The position numbers were made by a program, and so were the translations under genes. A stretch of DNA of 64,000 nt. It comes from Manihot esculenta (Eukaryota; Streptophyta; Magnoliopsida; Malpighiales; Euphorbiaceae). The DNA lies in assembly GCF_001659605.2 (NCBI RefSeq), contig NC_035172.2, forward strand, positions 22,179,973-22,243,972. Reading direction: 5' to 3'. Positions 36,780 to 47,854 of this stretch are shown here, piece by piece; position 1 is the stretch's first letter; every line of letters starts with the position of its first letter. The notes beneath the pieces were generated by a model, which worked only from the letters and a program-made list of their open reading frames with translations, was not told the DNA's origin and ran no database searches.

Positions 36780-37170
36780 TCCCATTAATGTCCTCCTCCG
36801 TCTGTAGCACTTCAAATTCCCATTAATGTCAAATGAGTCACCGTTGCTGTTGTCACTTTTCTCCTTGTTCAAAGTTGAATCCTCAACTAAGCTTTCCACA
36901 TTGACAGCCCTGGTGAACGGTTCACATTCTGAATCAACTGGTTTCACTTATTGATGAAAACATGCAAAAAGAAAAAAAGCAAAAGATAATAAATAATAAA
37001 TTAAACAGGATAAATGAGTTCTGGACAAATGAAAGATATTATCAAGAGAGGGTTACCGAATGCATAGGCTCATCACTGCAGCTACAATTGCTCTGAGGAA
37101 CACTGTCCATATAGCAAGGTTCAATACTGAGAAGCAATACAAGCAACTCCAAAAAATAGAAATTCTCAGC
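36780..37170 (-). pseudogene. IDM1-like gene, 3' exons (upstream copy)
   Basis: Two short exon-like pieces lie on the minus strand. The first (37133 to 37056) reads EPCYMDSVPQSNCSCSDEPM and ends in a GT donor (GTAACC). The second (36950 to 36790) reads KPVDSECEPFTRAVNVES. Both recur at 41856-41940 and 41540-41745 with few changes. They are low-complexity C-terminal sequence that I would not assign alone; adjacency to the GNAT exon at 37300-37746 supports them. Confidence 0.55.
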
Positions 37171-37299
37171 AGTATGTGAAAGGAGAAAACAAATTACACC
37201 AATTTGCTAAGAAATACAGCTTAATTACTCATTTTCCAATCTTACCTTACAGTGCAGAAGAAATATCTTTGATATGAAACCGATTATGAAAAAGCTTAC

Positions 37300-37746
37300 C
37301 TTACAGTGGCCACTGTAATAAATTCATCATCCTTTTGCAGAAACATCCCTGAACACTGATGCGGATTACCTGAGACTTCAACACAACCTGAGCACCAGGA
37401 GATTCCTGCTTCCTTTTCTCAGGAAATCATTGTTTTCATAATAGGCCTTCAGCCTTACAATGAATTTTAAGCACATTCATACCCCAGGAACCTGGGAAGT
37501 GTAGCTTTGGGCAGTCAGAAGAGCTACCTATATCTCTCTTGGTGAGAGGTTCTCCAACAGGCTCAAAACATTCATGCATCACATCAAGTGCAACACTAAG
37601 CTTGCTGTACATCTCAGTCGGGCCTCAATATCATAACAATTGAGTTTCTGACTATCAGATTGGGTGAATTTTAACAATGTTCAAGTAAGATTGTTTGAAC
37701 CCACTGGAATTGGTTTTCCTAGAAGCTCACGTAGGCCGAAGAAAAT
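37300..37746 (-). pseudogene. IDM1-like GNAT acetyltransferase exon, broken
   Basis: The exon starts after an AG acceptor (TTGCAG, just above 37746) with GLRELLGKPIPVG. It continues SKLSVALDVMHECFEPVGEP, the start of the GNAT fold in IDM1-type proteins, and ends MFLQKDDEFITVATV, a GNAT beta-strand motif, directly at a GTAAGC donor (37294-37299). Several stops lie between, including a TGA soon after LGKPIPVG and a TGA near 37440. This piece most strongly identifies the family as a PHD-finger histone acetyltransferase. The PHD finger itself is not present in the window. Confidence 0.75.
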
Positions 37747-37785
37747 CTGCAATAATAACACATGCGTCAGCGGTTGAATTAATTT

Positions 37786-38191
37786 AAAATAATCGGGTTT
37801 GGAAAAAATAATATCATGGATTCGAAATGAATATTTTATGTATAGCACTACCTTTATATAAATAATTAATTTAATATAAAAAAATATATTTTACAATAAT
37901 ATTTATAATGTTTTTTATATATTTTTATTTTAAAATTAAAATTTACATATTTTTTAAAAATATTAAATTTTTTAAATAAAAATTATTAATAAAAATTTTT
38001 TATATAAATTATTAATTAAAATATATAAAACTAAACGGATTCGATTTTATTTTTCGATTTTATTTGAATAATAATAATCGAATTTGAAATGGACTATCAG
38101 ATTCAAGACGAATTTCAATATTGCTAATATAAATCGAATTCGGTTCGAATAATTTAATTTTTGTAGATATCAATCCATTTATATCTCTAAT
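37786..38191. repeat. AT-rich repeat, left-truncated (copy 2)
   Basis: Homologous to the right part of 35934-36447, it begins within the 'ggtttggaaaa/aataatat' portion and keeps the right end (ATATCTCTAA). It is followed, as in the other copies, by the shared downstream segment to about 38580. Confidence 0.6.
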
Positions 38192-38580
38192 TAAAATATA
38201 AATATAAATTGATAAAAATTTAAATTTTTTTTATCCAAAGCTTTATAATCCAAATAGTATTATAAAAAAAGTTATTATATAGTCCTATTTTAATTTGAAA
38301 TAAACAATTAGTTCTAATTCTATCTTAATTTTTATGTTTAATTTTGTTTATCATCTTTTAAGTAATTATTGCATTAAAATTAATTTTTATATAAAATTTA
38401 TTTTGCAAGCTAAAATTTTTCATTTATTAATTTTTCTTTTATCTATATGTATTTGAAACAAACATAAAAAATTTTACATAGAAAACTTTTCTTTATATCG
38501 CTACGGCAAAAGATTAGAATCTGTGGTAATAAATGTTGCAGTTCAAATTCCCATTAATGTCCTCCTCTGTCTGTAGCACT
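38192..38580. repeat. duplicated 3' flank of the IDM1-like gene
   Basis: This matches 36450-36830 and 41213-41590: ATTTTGTTTATCATCTTTAAG, GCAAGCTAAAATTTTTCATTT, and finally the end of the C-terminal exon piece ('cctctgtctgtagcacttcaaatt'). It then breaks at about 38581. It shows a third copy of the intergenic unit with its gene parts mostly lost. Confidence 0.7.
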
Positions 38581-39110
38581 TCAAATTAACATATAGAATA
38601 TAACAGAATAATATAATATATATAATAAAAAATAAAACAGTAATAAAATATATAAATATAACTAAATAAAGCAATATTAAATTTCTATAAATAAACACTA
38701 TTTATAAATATTTATTATAGATTAATATTTCTAATATTTATATTTTATTTTCATATTTCTAATACCTAAGTAATTTATTATATAAAACAAGGAAAAAGTA
38801 AAAATAGAAGAAAACGTATAAAATTTTTGTCTCTTATTCTTTCAAGAATAAGAAGTAACTTTTAAATATTATTTAATTACTGCACTCCCCGAGGTTTAGC
38901 TTGGTGGAATGTGCATCCTTAGTCTTGAGAGATCTAAGGTTCGACTCCCCCAACCCCTATTTCAAAAAAAAATATTTATATTATTTAACTACTTACTCTC
39001 CGACTGGATCTCCTTCTTCCTCCTCTTCTTTTTTTCTTTCTCTCTCCTTTATTCTAAAGCTCTGCTTCTTTCTTTTTTTTTTTTTTTTTTTATTGTTGAA
39101 GTAGAAAAAT
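38581..39110. repeat. segment duplicated at 45440-45850, containing a SINE
   Basis: From TAACATATAGAATATAA onward the sequence matches 45447-45850 closely: AT-rich, then TTTTGTCTCTTATTCTTTC, then a pyrimidine-rich tract. The copy here has an extra block at 38881-38992 that is absent from the other. Nothing coding is seen. Confidence 0.8.
38881..38977 (+). mobile_element. short tRNA-derived SINE with target-site duplication
   Basis: About 97 bp have pol III-like boxes: box A-like TAGCTTGGTGG (38897-38907) and box B-like GGTTCGACTCC (38938-38948), 30 bp apart, ending in an A-rich tail (38964-38972). It is flanked by a 15 bp direct repeat, ATATTATTTAATTAC (38866-38880) and ATATTATTTAACTAC (38978-38992), with one mismatch. 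The paralogous segment near 45719-45735 has a single uninterrupted copy of this sequence, i.e. the empty site. Confidence 0.75.
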
Positions 39111-39151
39111 GGAGGGTTGATGCCCATTTACGCACTCGCCTTGCCTAATGT

Positions 39152-39228
39152 CTCCCATCGCCTTTAACAACACCGATTAAGTTTAAATCATTCCCATCGC
39201 CTTTAACAACATCGATTAAGTTTAAACT
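39152..39228. repeat. short tandem duplication (about 38 bp x 2)
   Basis: TCCCATCGCCTTTAACAACA followed by (C/T)CGATTAAGTTTAAA occurs twice head to tail with one substitution and a small spacer difference. Confidence 0.8.
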
Positions 39229-39302
39229 CTTCTACCCCTTTACGTTGTATGTTACAAAATACTTCTTATTGTAAAATTTGAATTCTATTATTTTGGTATA
39301 TG

Positions 39303-39514
39303 GCCACTATAACAAGATATTTAGAAAGATTTCCTAAAAAACTCTATGTTACCATTAGAGATGAATATACTATTTGGCTTGATAAATTAATTAAATAATA
39401 AAGTCCAGTGTTGTTATTTCAAATTTTTGAATTCTTATAGATCAGTTTATGCTTTCCCTTTTTCAAGTATTGTTTTTTCAATTAAAGTTTTAAATAGAAA
39501 GATTGCAAACTTCT
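39303..39514 (+). pseudogene. unassigned coding-like fragment, frameshifted
   Basis: Two adjacent frames look coding. The first (39303-39398, ending TAA) includes YLERFPKKLYVTIRDEYTIW. The second (about 39440-39514, ending TAA) includes SVYAFPFSSIVFSIKVLNRK. AT-rich codon use resembles the caulimovirid block, so a viral or retroelement origin is possible. I do not recognise the family. Confidence 0.4.
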
Positions 39515-39559
39515 AATAAGCACTCTTCTTTCCACTATTTTTTGCTTTTTATAAATGAT

Positions 39560-39857
39560 ATATTAATGTTTTATGAACTCCTTCTCATACTCATTCACTG
39601 TAAATCAGCCTTGCTTCAAATACATAAATCTTTCCTTATGTCATCTAGATAAACTTGGCCACTTCTTCATATATTCAGTGATGAAAAACTCCCATGTTAT
39701 GTGCTCTAGAGTCACATACTGGATCATTGTATACCACCATTCATATGCTTCCTCTTTCAATAGTGATACTACACATGTTAATCAGTCTACTAGTGACCAT
39801 TGCATTTGCTCTAAAACTAAATGGATCATTGTATACCACCATTCATATGCTTCCTCT
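39560..39857 (-). pseudogene. gag: gypsy gag scrap related to chromovirus B
   Basis: On the minus strand it reads EEAYEWWYTMI, then TWEFFITEYMKKW, FMYLKQG and TVNEYEKEF. These match in order the chromovirus B gag at 12430-12250. A 35 bp segment is repeated at 39721-39755 and 39822-39856. It joins the IDM1-like fragment directly at about 39857, with a short shared run (CCTCT) at the junction. Confidence 0.8.
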
Positions 39858-40373
39858 AACACCAAATTTTTCCATAAATCTTTATCAGAAGAAGTCCACT
39901 CGGCAAGCTTATGAAAATTGTCTTTCTCTCGCAAATCATACCAAAGTTGCTTTATGGAAATTGGAATATAATTTTCTTGCTCAGTTTCCTCAACAACCTC
40001 AAGAAACAACCATGTCCCACGATTCTTCCAAGTCCCTGCGACCTCACTCCAGTCCTGGGTAATCCTTATTTGATCAATATGTGACGTCATTTCATCACCC
40101 AAAGCTGGGAAAAAGATCTTCCTCTCCTCTAAACCAACTTCATGATAAAAAACACACATTCCCACCAACGTTCACTATAACAGACATCCACACAAATCCC
40201 ATAATGGAGATCCCATTTGCCAAACTGAAATGGGGTGGGAACGGCCTATTGCGTCCACCATAATCACACATGTTGATGGTGGAACGATCATTCTCATCCC
40301 AATCATATTTAAAATGATCAATAACAGTTCCTGGGTGCCATGAACCTTTAAACCCTTCTTCCAGACTCCTCAC
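39857..40373 (-). pseudogene. IDM1-like gene, N-terminal Agenet-like region (copy III), truncated
   Basis: A near-duplicate of 35190-35712, with the same blocks (SWHPGTVIDHFK, EERKIFFP, RGTWLFLEVVEE, KQLWYDLREKDNF). It stops at NLVLE, where gypsy gag begins in the same reading frame. The frame is therefore open across the junction from 40168 down to 39782 (128 codons without stop). As in copy I, a frame change separates the first block. The rest of the gene is missing. Confidence 0.75.
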
Positions 40374-40693
40374 CTACAAAGTTACAAATTTTAACAATAA
40401 TAAATGTTTTATTGCAATTGAAAAAATTTAAATTAAAGGAATATTCTAGTTTTCTATTAATTTTTTTAATTCAATTTAGCCTTTTTAATTATTGGGCAAA
40501 TTGAAAAATTTTAGTTTTATTATATAAAATTTAAAATTTAAAATATAAATATAATTAATGTAAAAAATAAATCTTTAAGGAATAATCCTAATAAAACTTA
40601 ATAAATCTTTTGAGGAATAATCTTGCGAAGCATAATAAATTGACTATAAAATGTGAAAAAATTTACTTTATCATCTTATATTTTAAGATTAAA

Positions 40694-41212
40694 ATTACGG
40701 TGGTCGGGTATTTTCGAATACCTGATCCGACCGAACATGGAATAGATTTAAATAATTATAATTGAGTTTGAAACGGGTTCGATTTAAAAAATAATATCTG
40801 TTGCGGATTCAGATTGGATTTGAATTTTATGTATAAGTATCTATCTCCCAAATCCGTTTATATAAATAATTAATTTAATATAAAAAATATATTTTATAAT
40901 AATATTTATAATATTTTTATATTTTTTAATTTAAAAATTAAAATTAAAATATATTTTAAAAATATTAAATTTTTTAAATAAAAATTATTAATAAAAAATA
41001 TTTTTATATAAATTATTAATTAAAATATATAAAATTAAACGGTTCGAATTTTATTCGGATAATAATCGGGTTGGAAACAGATTCAAATAGTTTAGATTAA
41101 TTTTGAATCGGGTTCAAAACATATTCAAATATTGTTAATATAAATCAAATTTGAGTTTGAATAATTTAATTTTTGCAATGCTCTATCCATTTACATCTCT
41201 AATTAAAATATG
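40694..41212. repeat. AT-rich repeat with weak terminal inverted repeats (copy 3)
   Basis: A full-length counterpart of 35934-36447, from TTACGGTGGTCGGGTATTTT to ATTTACATCTCTAA. Its right end (inverted: TTAGAGATGTAAATGG) is the cleanest view of the terminal repeat. Confidence 0.55.
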
Positions 41213-42060
41213 AAATATAAATTGATAAAATTTTAAATTTTTTTATCCAATAACCTTTATAATCTAATAAATCTTATAAAAGTTGTAATGAGTCCTATTT
41301 TAATTTGAAATAAACAATTAGTTCTAATTCTATTTTGATTTAGATTTTGTTTATCATCTTTAAGTAATTATTGCATTAAAATTAACTTCTATATAAGATT
41401 TATTTTGCAAGCTAAAATTTTTCATTTATTAATTTTTCTTTTACCTATATGTATTTTGAAACAAACATAAAAAATTTTACATCGCTACGGCAAAAGATTA
41501 GAATCTGTAGTAATAAATGTTGCAGTTATTGCAAGAAACTCATTTGCCACGTGCTAATGTCCTCCTCCATCTGTAGCACTTCAAATTTCCATTAATTTCA
41601 AATGAGCTTTCCACATTGACAGTCCCGGTGAACGGTTGACATTCTAAATCCCTTTTCTCCTTGTTCAAAGTTGAATCCTCAACTGAGCTTTCCACATTGA
41701 CAGCACCGGTGAACGGTTCACATTCTAAATCAACTGGTTTCACCTATTGATGAAAACATGCAAAAAAGAAAAAACACAAAAAATAATAAATAATAAATTA
41801 AACAGGATAAATGAGTTCTGGGCAAATGAAACACATTATCAACAGAGGGTTACGGAATGCATAGGCTCATCACTGCAGCTACAGTTATTGCTCTGAGGAA
41901 CACTGTTCATATAGCAAGGTTCAATACTGAGAAGCATTACAAGCAACTCCAAAAAATAGAAATTCTCAGCTGGATGTGAAAGGAGAAAACAAATTACACC
42001 AATTTGCTAAGAAATACAGCTTAATTACTCATTTTCCAATCTCATGGGACAGGATTTACA
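41213..42060 (-). pseudogene. IDM1-like gene 3' flank and last exons (copy III)
   Basis: This duplicates 36450-37230. On the minus strand the last exon piece (41745 to 41540) contains an internal duplication of the ECEPFTGAVNVESS block (41600-41640 and 41690-41735) that copy I lacks. The preceding exon piece (about 41940-41856) ends at a GT donor-like site. Similarity to copy I ends near 42040; the GNAT exon is not present here. Confidence 0.6.
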
Positions 42061-43221
42061 GATATCTGGTAGAAGGTAAATGATGTTCTCCATCATTTAA
42101 GAGCACTAGGACTTTTCTCAGATGTTTCATCTAAGGCTCCATAAAGATAGGTGTGAATTTCAAATGATTTTATGAGGAAGTGACACTTCATTTAAATATG
42201 ATAAATTCTTTTAATAGATTGTAAAGTTTTTCGAAAATCTTACAAATTTTTTGAAAAAATTTATAAAATTCGTGAAATTAAAATATATTAAAAAATATAA
42301 TGAAAATTAAGTTATACAATTTAACAATAAATATAAATATATCAAATAAATATAAAATACATAAATTTTAAACATTATATATAGTAATTTTTTTCAATTA
42401 ATATTATCAGGATAATCGTTTAAGGTAGATTTTTGAGTAAAAATTTAAATATATAAGATGCTATCAAAAAATTTTAAAGAAATATGACAGTTTTTAGTTT
42501 GAAAAGTTGAAATGAAAGCTGAAAATAAGTATGGAAGAAAGTTGGAGTCTAGAGCTAGAGTATATACTCTAGAAAAGGGGAGAGAGTGCTGGATGGAGGA
42601 CTGCTTGGCTTGCTGATTATGGCGAAGACACAAAATAGTAAAAAGTAAAGAAAGACAAAAGGCCAAAGAGAAGAAGTAGAGAAATCGATTTTTCCCCCTT
42701 CAATAATGCATACAAAGGCTGGTGCTGGACTACTAATAAGGAAAGTAGCGGCCGTTATGGCCGTTACATCACCGCCGATAACGGCCATTACATTTGCGTA
42801 ACAGCCGTTATGGTAATAAAATTTTCCTGTCGTTATTATAGGCCTAAACGGTCACGGCAGGCTCGAAAACCATGATTGGGATAATCCTATTTCAAGAAAC
42901 TCCTATATATCCCTTACACTATATGATATATGGGTCTTGTACTTATCGTGTCCACCCATATTAATATAAAATTTCCTATTTATACCTTAGGTATGTCTCC
43001 TTCCTTTATATTACTTTTTTACCGATTACCAAATTTGACATACTTCTAATACATTGAAAAGATTTTTCTTTTTTTCTTTTTCTACTTTATAGGTATTATT
43101 GAAATTCTGAAATTATGGTAGAATTCCCACGAAAAAAATTAGGTTTTGTTCATCCACATAATATTTTTATATGCTTTAGGGTGACTTTGCATTCTTTTTC
43201 TTTTCTTATGCCTCTCTCATT
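42061..43221. other. intergenic stretch, no gene seen
   Basis: AT-rich at 42180-42430. A cluster of CGGCCGTTA/TAACGGCC motifs lies at 42746-42860, ending in CTCGAAAACCATGATTGG, and resembles the terminal part of a plant DNA-transposon-derived repeat. No convincing protein frame was found on either strand. Confidence 0.5.
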
Positions 43222-43226
43222 CCTTT

Positions 43227-44981
43227 TGTAATACCCGGCTAGACTCCGGTATCGGAATTCCTACCGTCCGGTGGAATCTCGATTGTTGGAAACCTCTAGA
43301 AGGGTAAAATCATATTTTCATAAAATGTTTGAATATATTTTATAGTTTTAAGTAAGAAAGAAATTGGGTTTTAAATGAAAAAGACCATGGAGGCATTTCC
43401 AGGTTCGGCCGCCGAACCTCAAGTTCGGCCGCCGAACGTGGGATAGTTTAGAGGGGGGCACGTTAGGCTTCCAAATGTGGCTCAAGGTCGGCCGTCGAAC
43501 CTCATGTTCGGCCGCCGAACATGCATGAGTTTTGGAGGTACTTTAGGCTTCCGAAGGTGGTCTTGCCAGCCCCTATAAAAGGGCTCCATGGCCGAAGCGG
43601 GCGAGCTTTCTCCCCTATTTTCGGCTAACGGTGAGTCCATGCTCTCCCATGGTTGATTTTGATGATTTTCCCTCAACCTTTCAAGTTTTAACGAGTTCTA
43701 ACTTGGTTTTGAAGAGTTTTGGAGCTAAGATCAAGTTTTGGAGCTTGGAGACCTAAGGAGCTTGGAGACCTAAGGACCTAAGGAGCTTGGAGACCTAAGG
43801 AGCTGCCGAACCTGCCGCCGAAAGTGCCCTGTTCAGTCTTCCTTTGCATGATTTCTATGATTGTTTTAAGGTGTTTTAAGGGATTTTTGGGAAGTATTTT
43901 AGAGTCATGTTAGTATATGTTTGGTCCCTCATTTGAGTCCACCTGTGTAGGTTCGGACTCGAGGAACCGAGGACCCCAGTAGTGAGATAGCTGCTTCAGT
44001 GTCTTGTCAGAGCTAGCCTGAGGTGAGTAGAATGGACCTTTATTTCCAAAGCAAATAAATAAAATTGAGCATGTTCATGCATCACGAATGCCATATGATA
44101 TATTAGGTTGTTTGTATTAGAATTCACGAATATGTTGCATTGCATATTATGTTGTTGATGTGGATGAATGTTGGATGATCCTTTAGCCCTCACTATGATG
44201 AGATATGATGTGATGTGATATGGAAGTCCAGGTGTGGCCTGCACTACGCCCCCGGTACGAATGGATATGTATGATATGTTATGTGTAAGAGAAAGACCAG
44301 GTGTGGCCTGCACTACGCTCCTGGCATGATTGGATTACTTAGAGGGCTATAGGTGACAAGTTCATCCTTGATGTGATTTGTTTGTGATGTGATGCGTTTG
44401 TGATGTGATGCATTTCATGAAAGCATGAATGTTAAATATAATGTTTTATTATTCTGCTCACTGGGCTCTAGTAGCTCACCCTATTCTCTTAATCCTCCAG
44501 GTTGCAGGTTCGGGATAGAATCAGGAGGTCAGCAAGAATAAGAAGTCATGTTTTATGTAATAGCTAGATGTGGACATGAAAATGATGTAATGTAAAGTAT
44601 AGTACAATAATGTAATGTAATGATTTAATGAGGTTTAGAATTGTGCTTGACCCTAGTATGTTGGTTAATCCCTTTGTACATGATCTATAAAATATTTTTA
44701 TCAATATTTATGTAAACCAGGCTTTATGTATGATATATTACCCCATTGTAGCACTTGTTGAGGGCTCCAGTGTGAGGTTTGATGTTTATAGTTATGAGTT
44801 GTGCATGCACAGGTTAAGTTTGGTAAATGAATGAGAAAGTTCAAAATTTTTATGTATATGTTGATCATGTATGAGATTAAACAGGTATACAGGATGTATG
44901 TTAGGCTTGCTACGGGTCCCGGCGGCCTTAAGTCGATCTGGGTCCTAGCTCCGGAAGCGGTCCGATTTTCGGATCGTTACA
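43227..44981 (+). mobile_element. solo LTR C with internal deletion
   Basis: From TGTAATACCCGG to GGATCGTTACA, 1755 bp, flanked by CCTTT at 43222-43226 and 44982-44986. It belongs to the LTR A/A2 subfamily (TATA box 43574-43582) but lacks about 0.5 kb between about 43803 and the second palindrome cluster. Just before the gap, GAGCTTGGAGACCTAAGG is repeated three times (43738-43803). Two CCAGG/CCTGG-type units lie at 44222-44258 and 44291-44327. Confidence 0.95.
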
Positions 44982-44986
44982 CCTTT

Positions 44987-47800
44987 ACTTTCACTAATTT
45001 TTCCTTTTTTTTTTTCTAATAGTTCATTAAGTTCAATGTTATAAAGAGGATCCTAATGCAATAGAAGCTCTTATCACCTTAGGCGAGAGGCAAGAGGCGA
45101 GAAGCGAAACGATGCCTTTCTTAAAAGAAGCAATAAAGTCAAATTTTTTTTTATATATATTTTAAATATATATATATATATGTACATACAGGTATAATGT
45201 ACCATCAACAATAGTTTATCTAACTAAATATTAATTTCTTTAATTAGATTTAAATATATATAAGAGATTAATATTAATTTTTTATTATATATAAATAAAA
45301 TTAATGTATAAATAATTAAATAATAATAAAATTAATAATTAATTAAATAATAATATTAATTATTAAAATAGTATATAAATCTCTAAATTATATATACTAT
45401 AGTCTATATGATAAATAATAATATTATTTAGTATAGAATATAATTAACATATAGAATATAAAAGAATAATATAATATATATAATAAAAAATAAAATAGTA
45501 ATAAAAATATATAAATATAACTAAATAAAGCAATATTAAATTTCTATAAATAAACACTATTTATAAATATTTATAATAGATTAATATTTTTAATATTTAT
45601 ATTTTATTTTCATATTTCTAATATCTAAGTAATTTATTATATAAAACAAAGGAAAAAGTAAAAAAAAAAAAGAGTAAAAAGATTTTGTCTCTTATTCTTT
45701 CAAGAAGAAGTAACTTTTAAATATTATTTAACTACTTTCTCTCCTACCGGGATCTCCTTCCTCCTTCTTCTTCTCCTTCTTTTGTCTTTTTTTCTCTCTC
45801 TTTTATTCCAAAAATTCTGCTCTATTTTTTTCTTTTTTATTTTTATTATTCAAAATTCATGTCTGTGACGAATGCCATCAAACCAACCATCAATCTTCCC
45901 TTGAAACAATTTATATACATTATCTACTTTATTTAGATCAATCATTTTAATTAATTCAAACACTTTTATTACTTTCTTTAACCATTTATTTGCAATATCG
46001 TAGAAGAATCCTCAAAATTATAAGTCTCCAAATGTCTAGCACGATCCATTATCTCCAACGGATCTTTAAATTTAGCTGTAACAACTGCTGTAACTATTTA
46101 TGTCATAAAAGTATTCAAGTATGTATTTATCTGAAAATAAATGGTTGGTGCTACAGGTGGAACAACAAATGGAGCTGCAAGTGCAATTGCAGGTGCCGAG
46201 GGTGCAGTCGGATATGCCCCTAATTCAACATCACGAGAAACACAAAAAATTTAGTATAAATAAAATCTTATATATAAACAAAAAAATTGTTGAAAAGTTT
46301 AATATAAATAAAATCATAAATGAATTCTACACGATAAAATAGCGACCTGCACAACTTTTTAGTGAAAATAAAGAATATATATATATATATATTTAAGTTT
46401 TATATTTTATTTTTTTAGATGCTATATCTTTAGTTATTTTTATGTGTTGATGTTTTTTACTTAATATTTTGAATTTTAAGTTAAATGTATAAGGTAAGTT
46501 TGATGATTTGGGTTCAGTTATTTTTTTCTAGATTTTAATTTTATAATATATTAATATTTTAAAAATTAATAACAGAACTCTATATATTATGATGAATACA
46601 TAAATTATGATATCATTACTTTTGACCACCTAAAATTTTTCTCTGGTTCTGCCCTGTTCAGTAAATTAGTATTTATCCTTAATAAGAGTAAAATATATAT
46701 TTAACAACTTTAAAGCCAATGTAATTATGCTAATCTAATAATAGCTTACCTAGAATTAGATTTAAAAAAATATAATTTTAATTTATTAAATTTAAACTCT
46801 TTAAATTTTTATCTAATTAGACCAATAAAAAAATAATTTTCTAAACTTTTTTTTTTTAAATGAAGGAGCTAAACGTGTAGTATATCATAAATAAACTTAT
46901 TTTTAACCTATTTTCATTTAAAAATTAAAATTTCAAAGAAGAACAACGATCTTACCTGTTCCTTGGATCTGTCACAGGACAAAATTAATACAGCTAAATC
47001 CTTAAACCACAATGAAAATGAATAAAGAATTAAGTAACCGTTGGATTTGACAACCTAGCATGCAATATAGAGATAAAAGAGAAAAAAAGACAACAAAATT
47101 GAGACAGAAGAACCTTCTTGGCAATGACAAAGGCAAACTTTATAACGTGAATCCATGAATGGGCTGAAAGATAGAATTAGAAATATTGTCTCCATAGAGA
47201 AGAACCTAAGAGATCTAATTGGAAATTGTTTAAATTATATTATATTTATGCTGGTTGGTGGTTTTAATTATTTGCTCTTGCCAACTATTTTTGCCTTATA
47301 ATTCTTTGAATTGTGCAAGAACAGGATCCTGGAATGTCATGGTTCCTCATCACTTTCAAAATATTAATTATGTTTATCAAAATAATCATTGCACACATGG
47401 ATATATAGCCACATGCAAAGGCCTTCAATTATAAGCCAAAAGATTTGCCCTACTATTATATACGGGTAGGGATGCCATCCTATTTAGGATCCATTTATTT
47501 TCATTGTTATTGGCATTTAGATTTTTTTTTTAATAAAAAAGGTAAATCAGTAAAAAAATATTTTACTGATAAAAAAATTATCCATTGGACTTGATCTGCA
47601 TTAGTTGTTGCCTGATTAGATTAAGGACGAACCCAGACATAGTGATTCTAGTCTATGGAAAGAAGAAACTGCTGCATTGAGTGGCTTGGTCCAAAAGAAC
47701 CAACTCCGTATTTTTTGTGAACTTTTGCAGTGCCACTAATGAAGCAAGAGCAACTGGTTGATTTTGCATGATGAGTTAACAGCAAAAAAAAAAAAAAATA

Positions 47801-47854
<54 letters not shown>

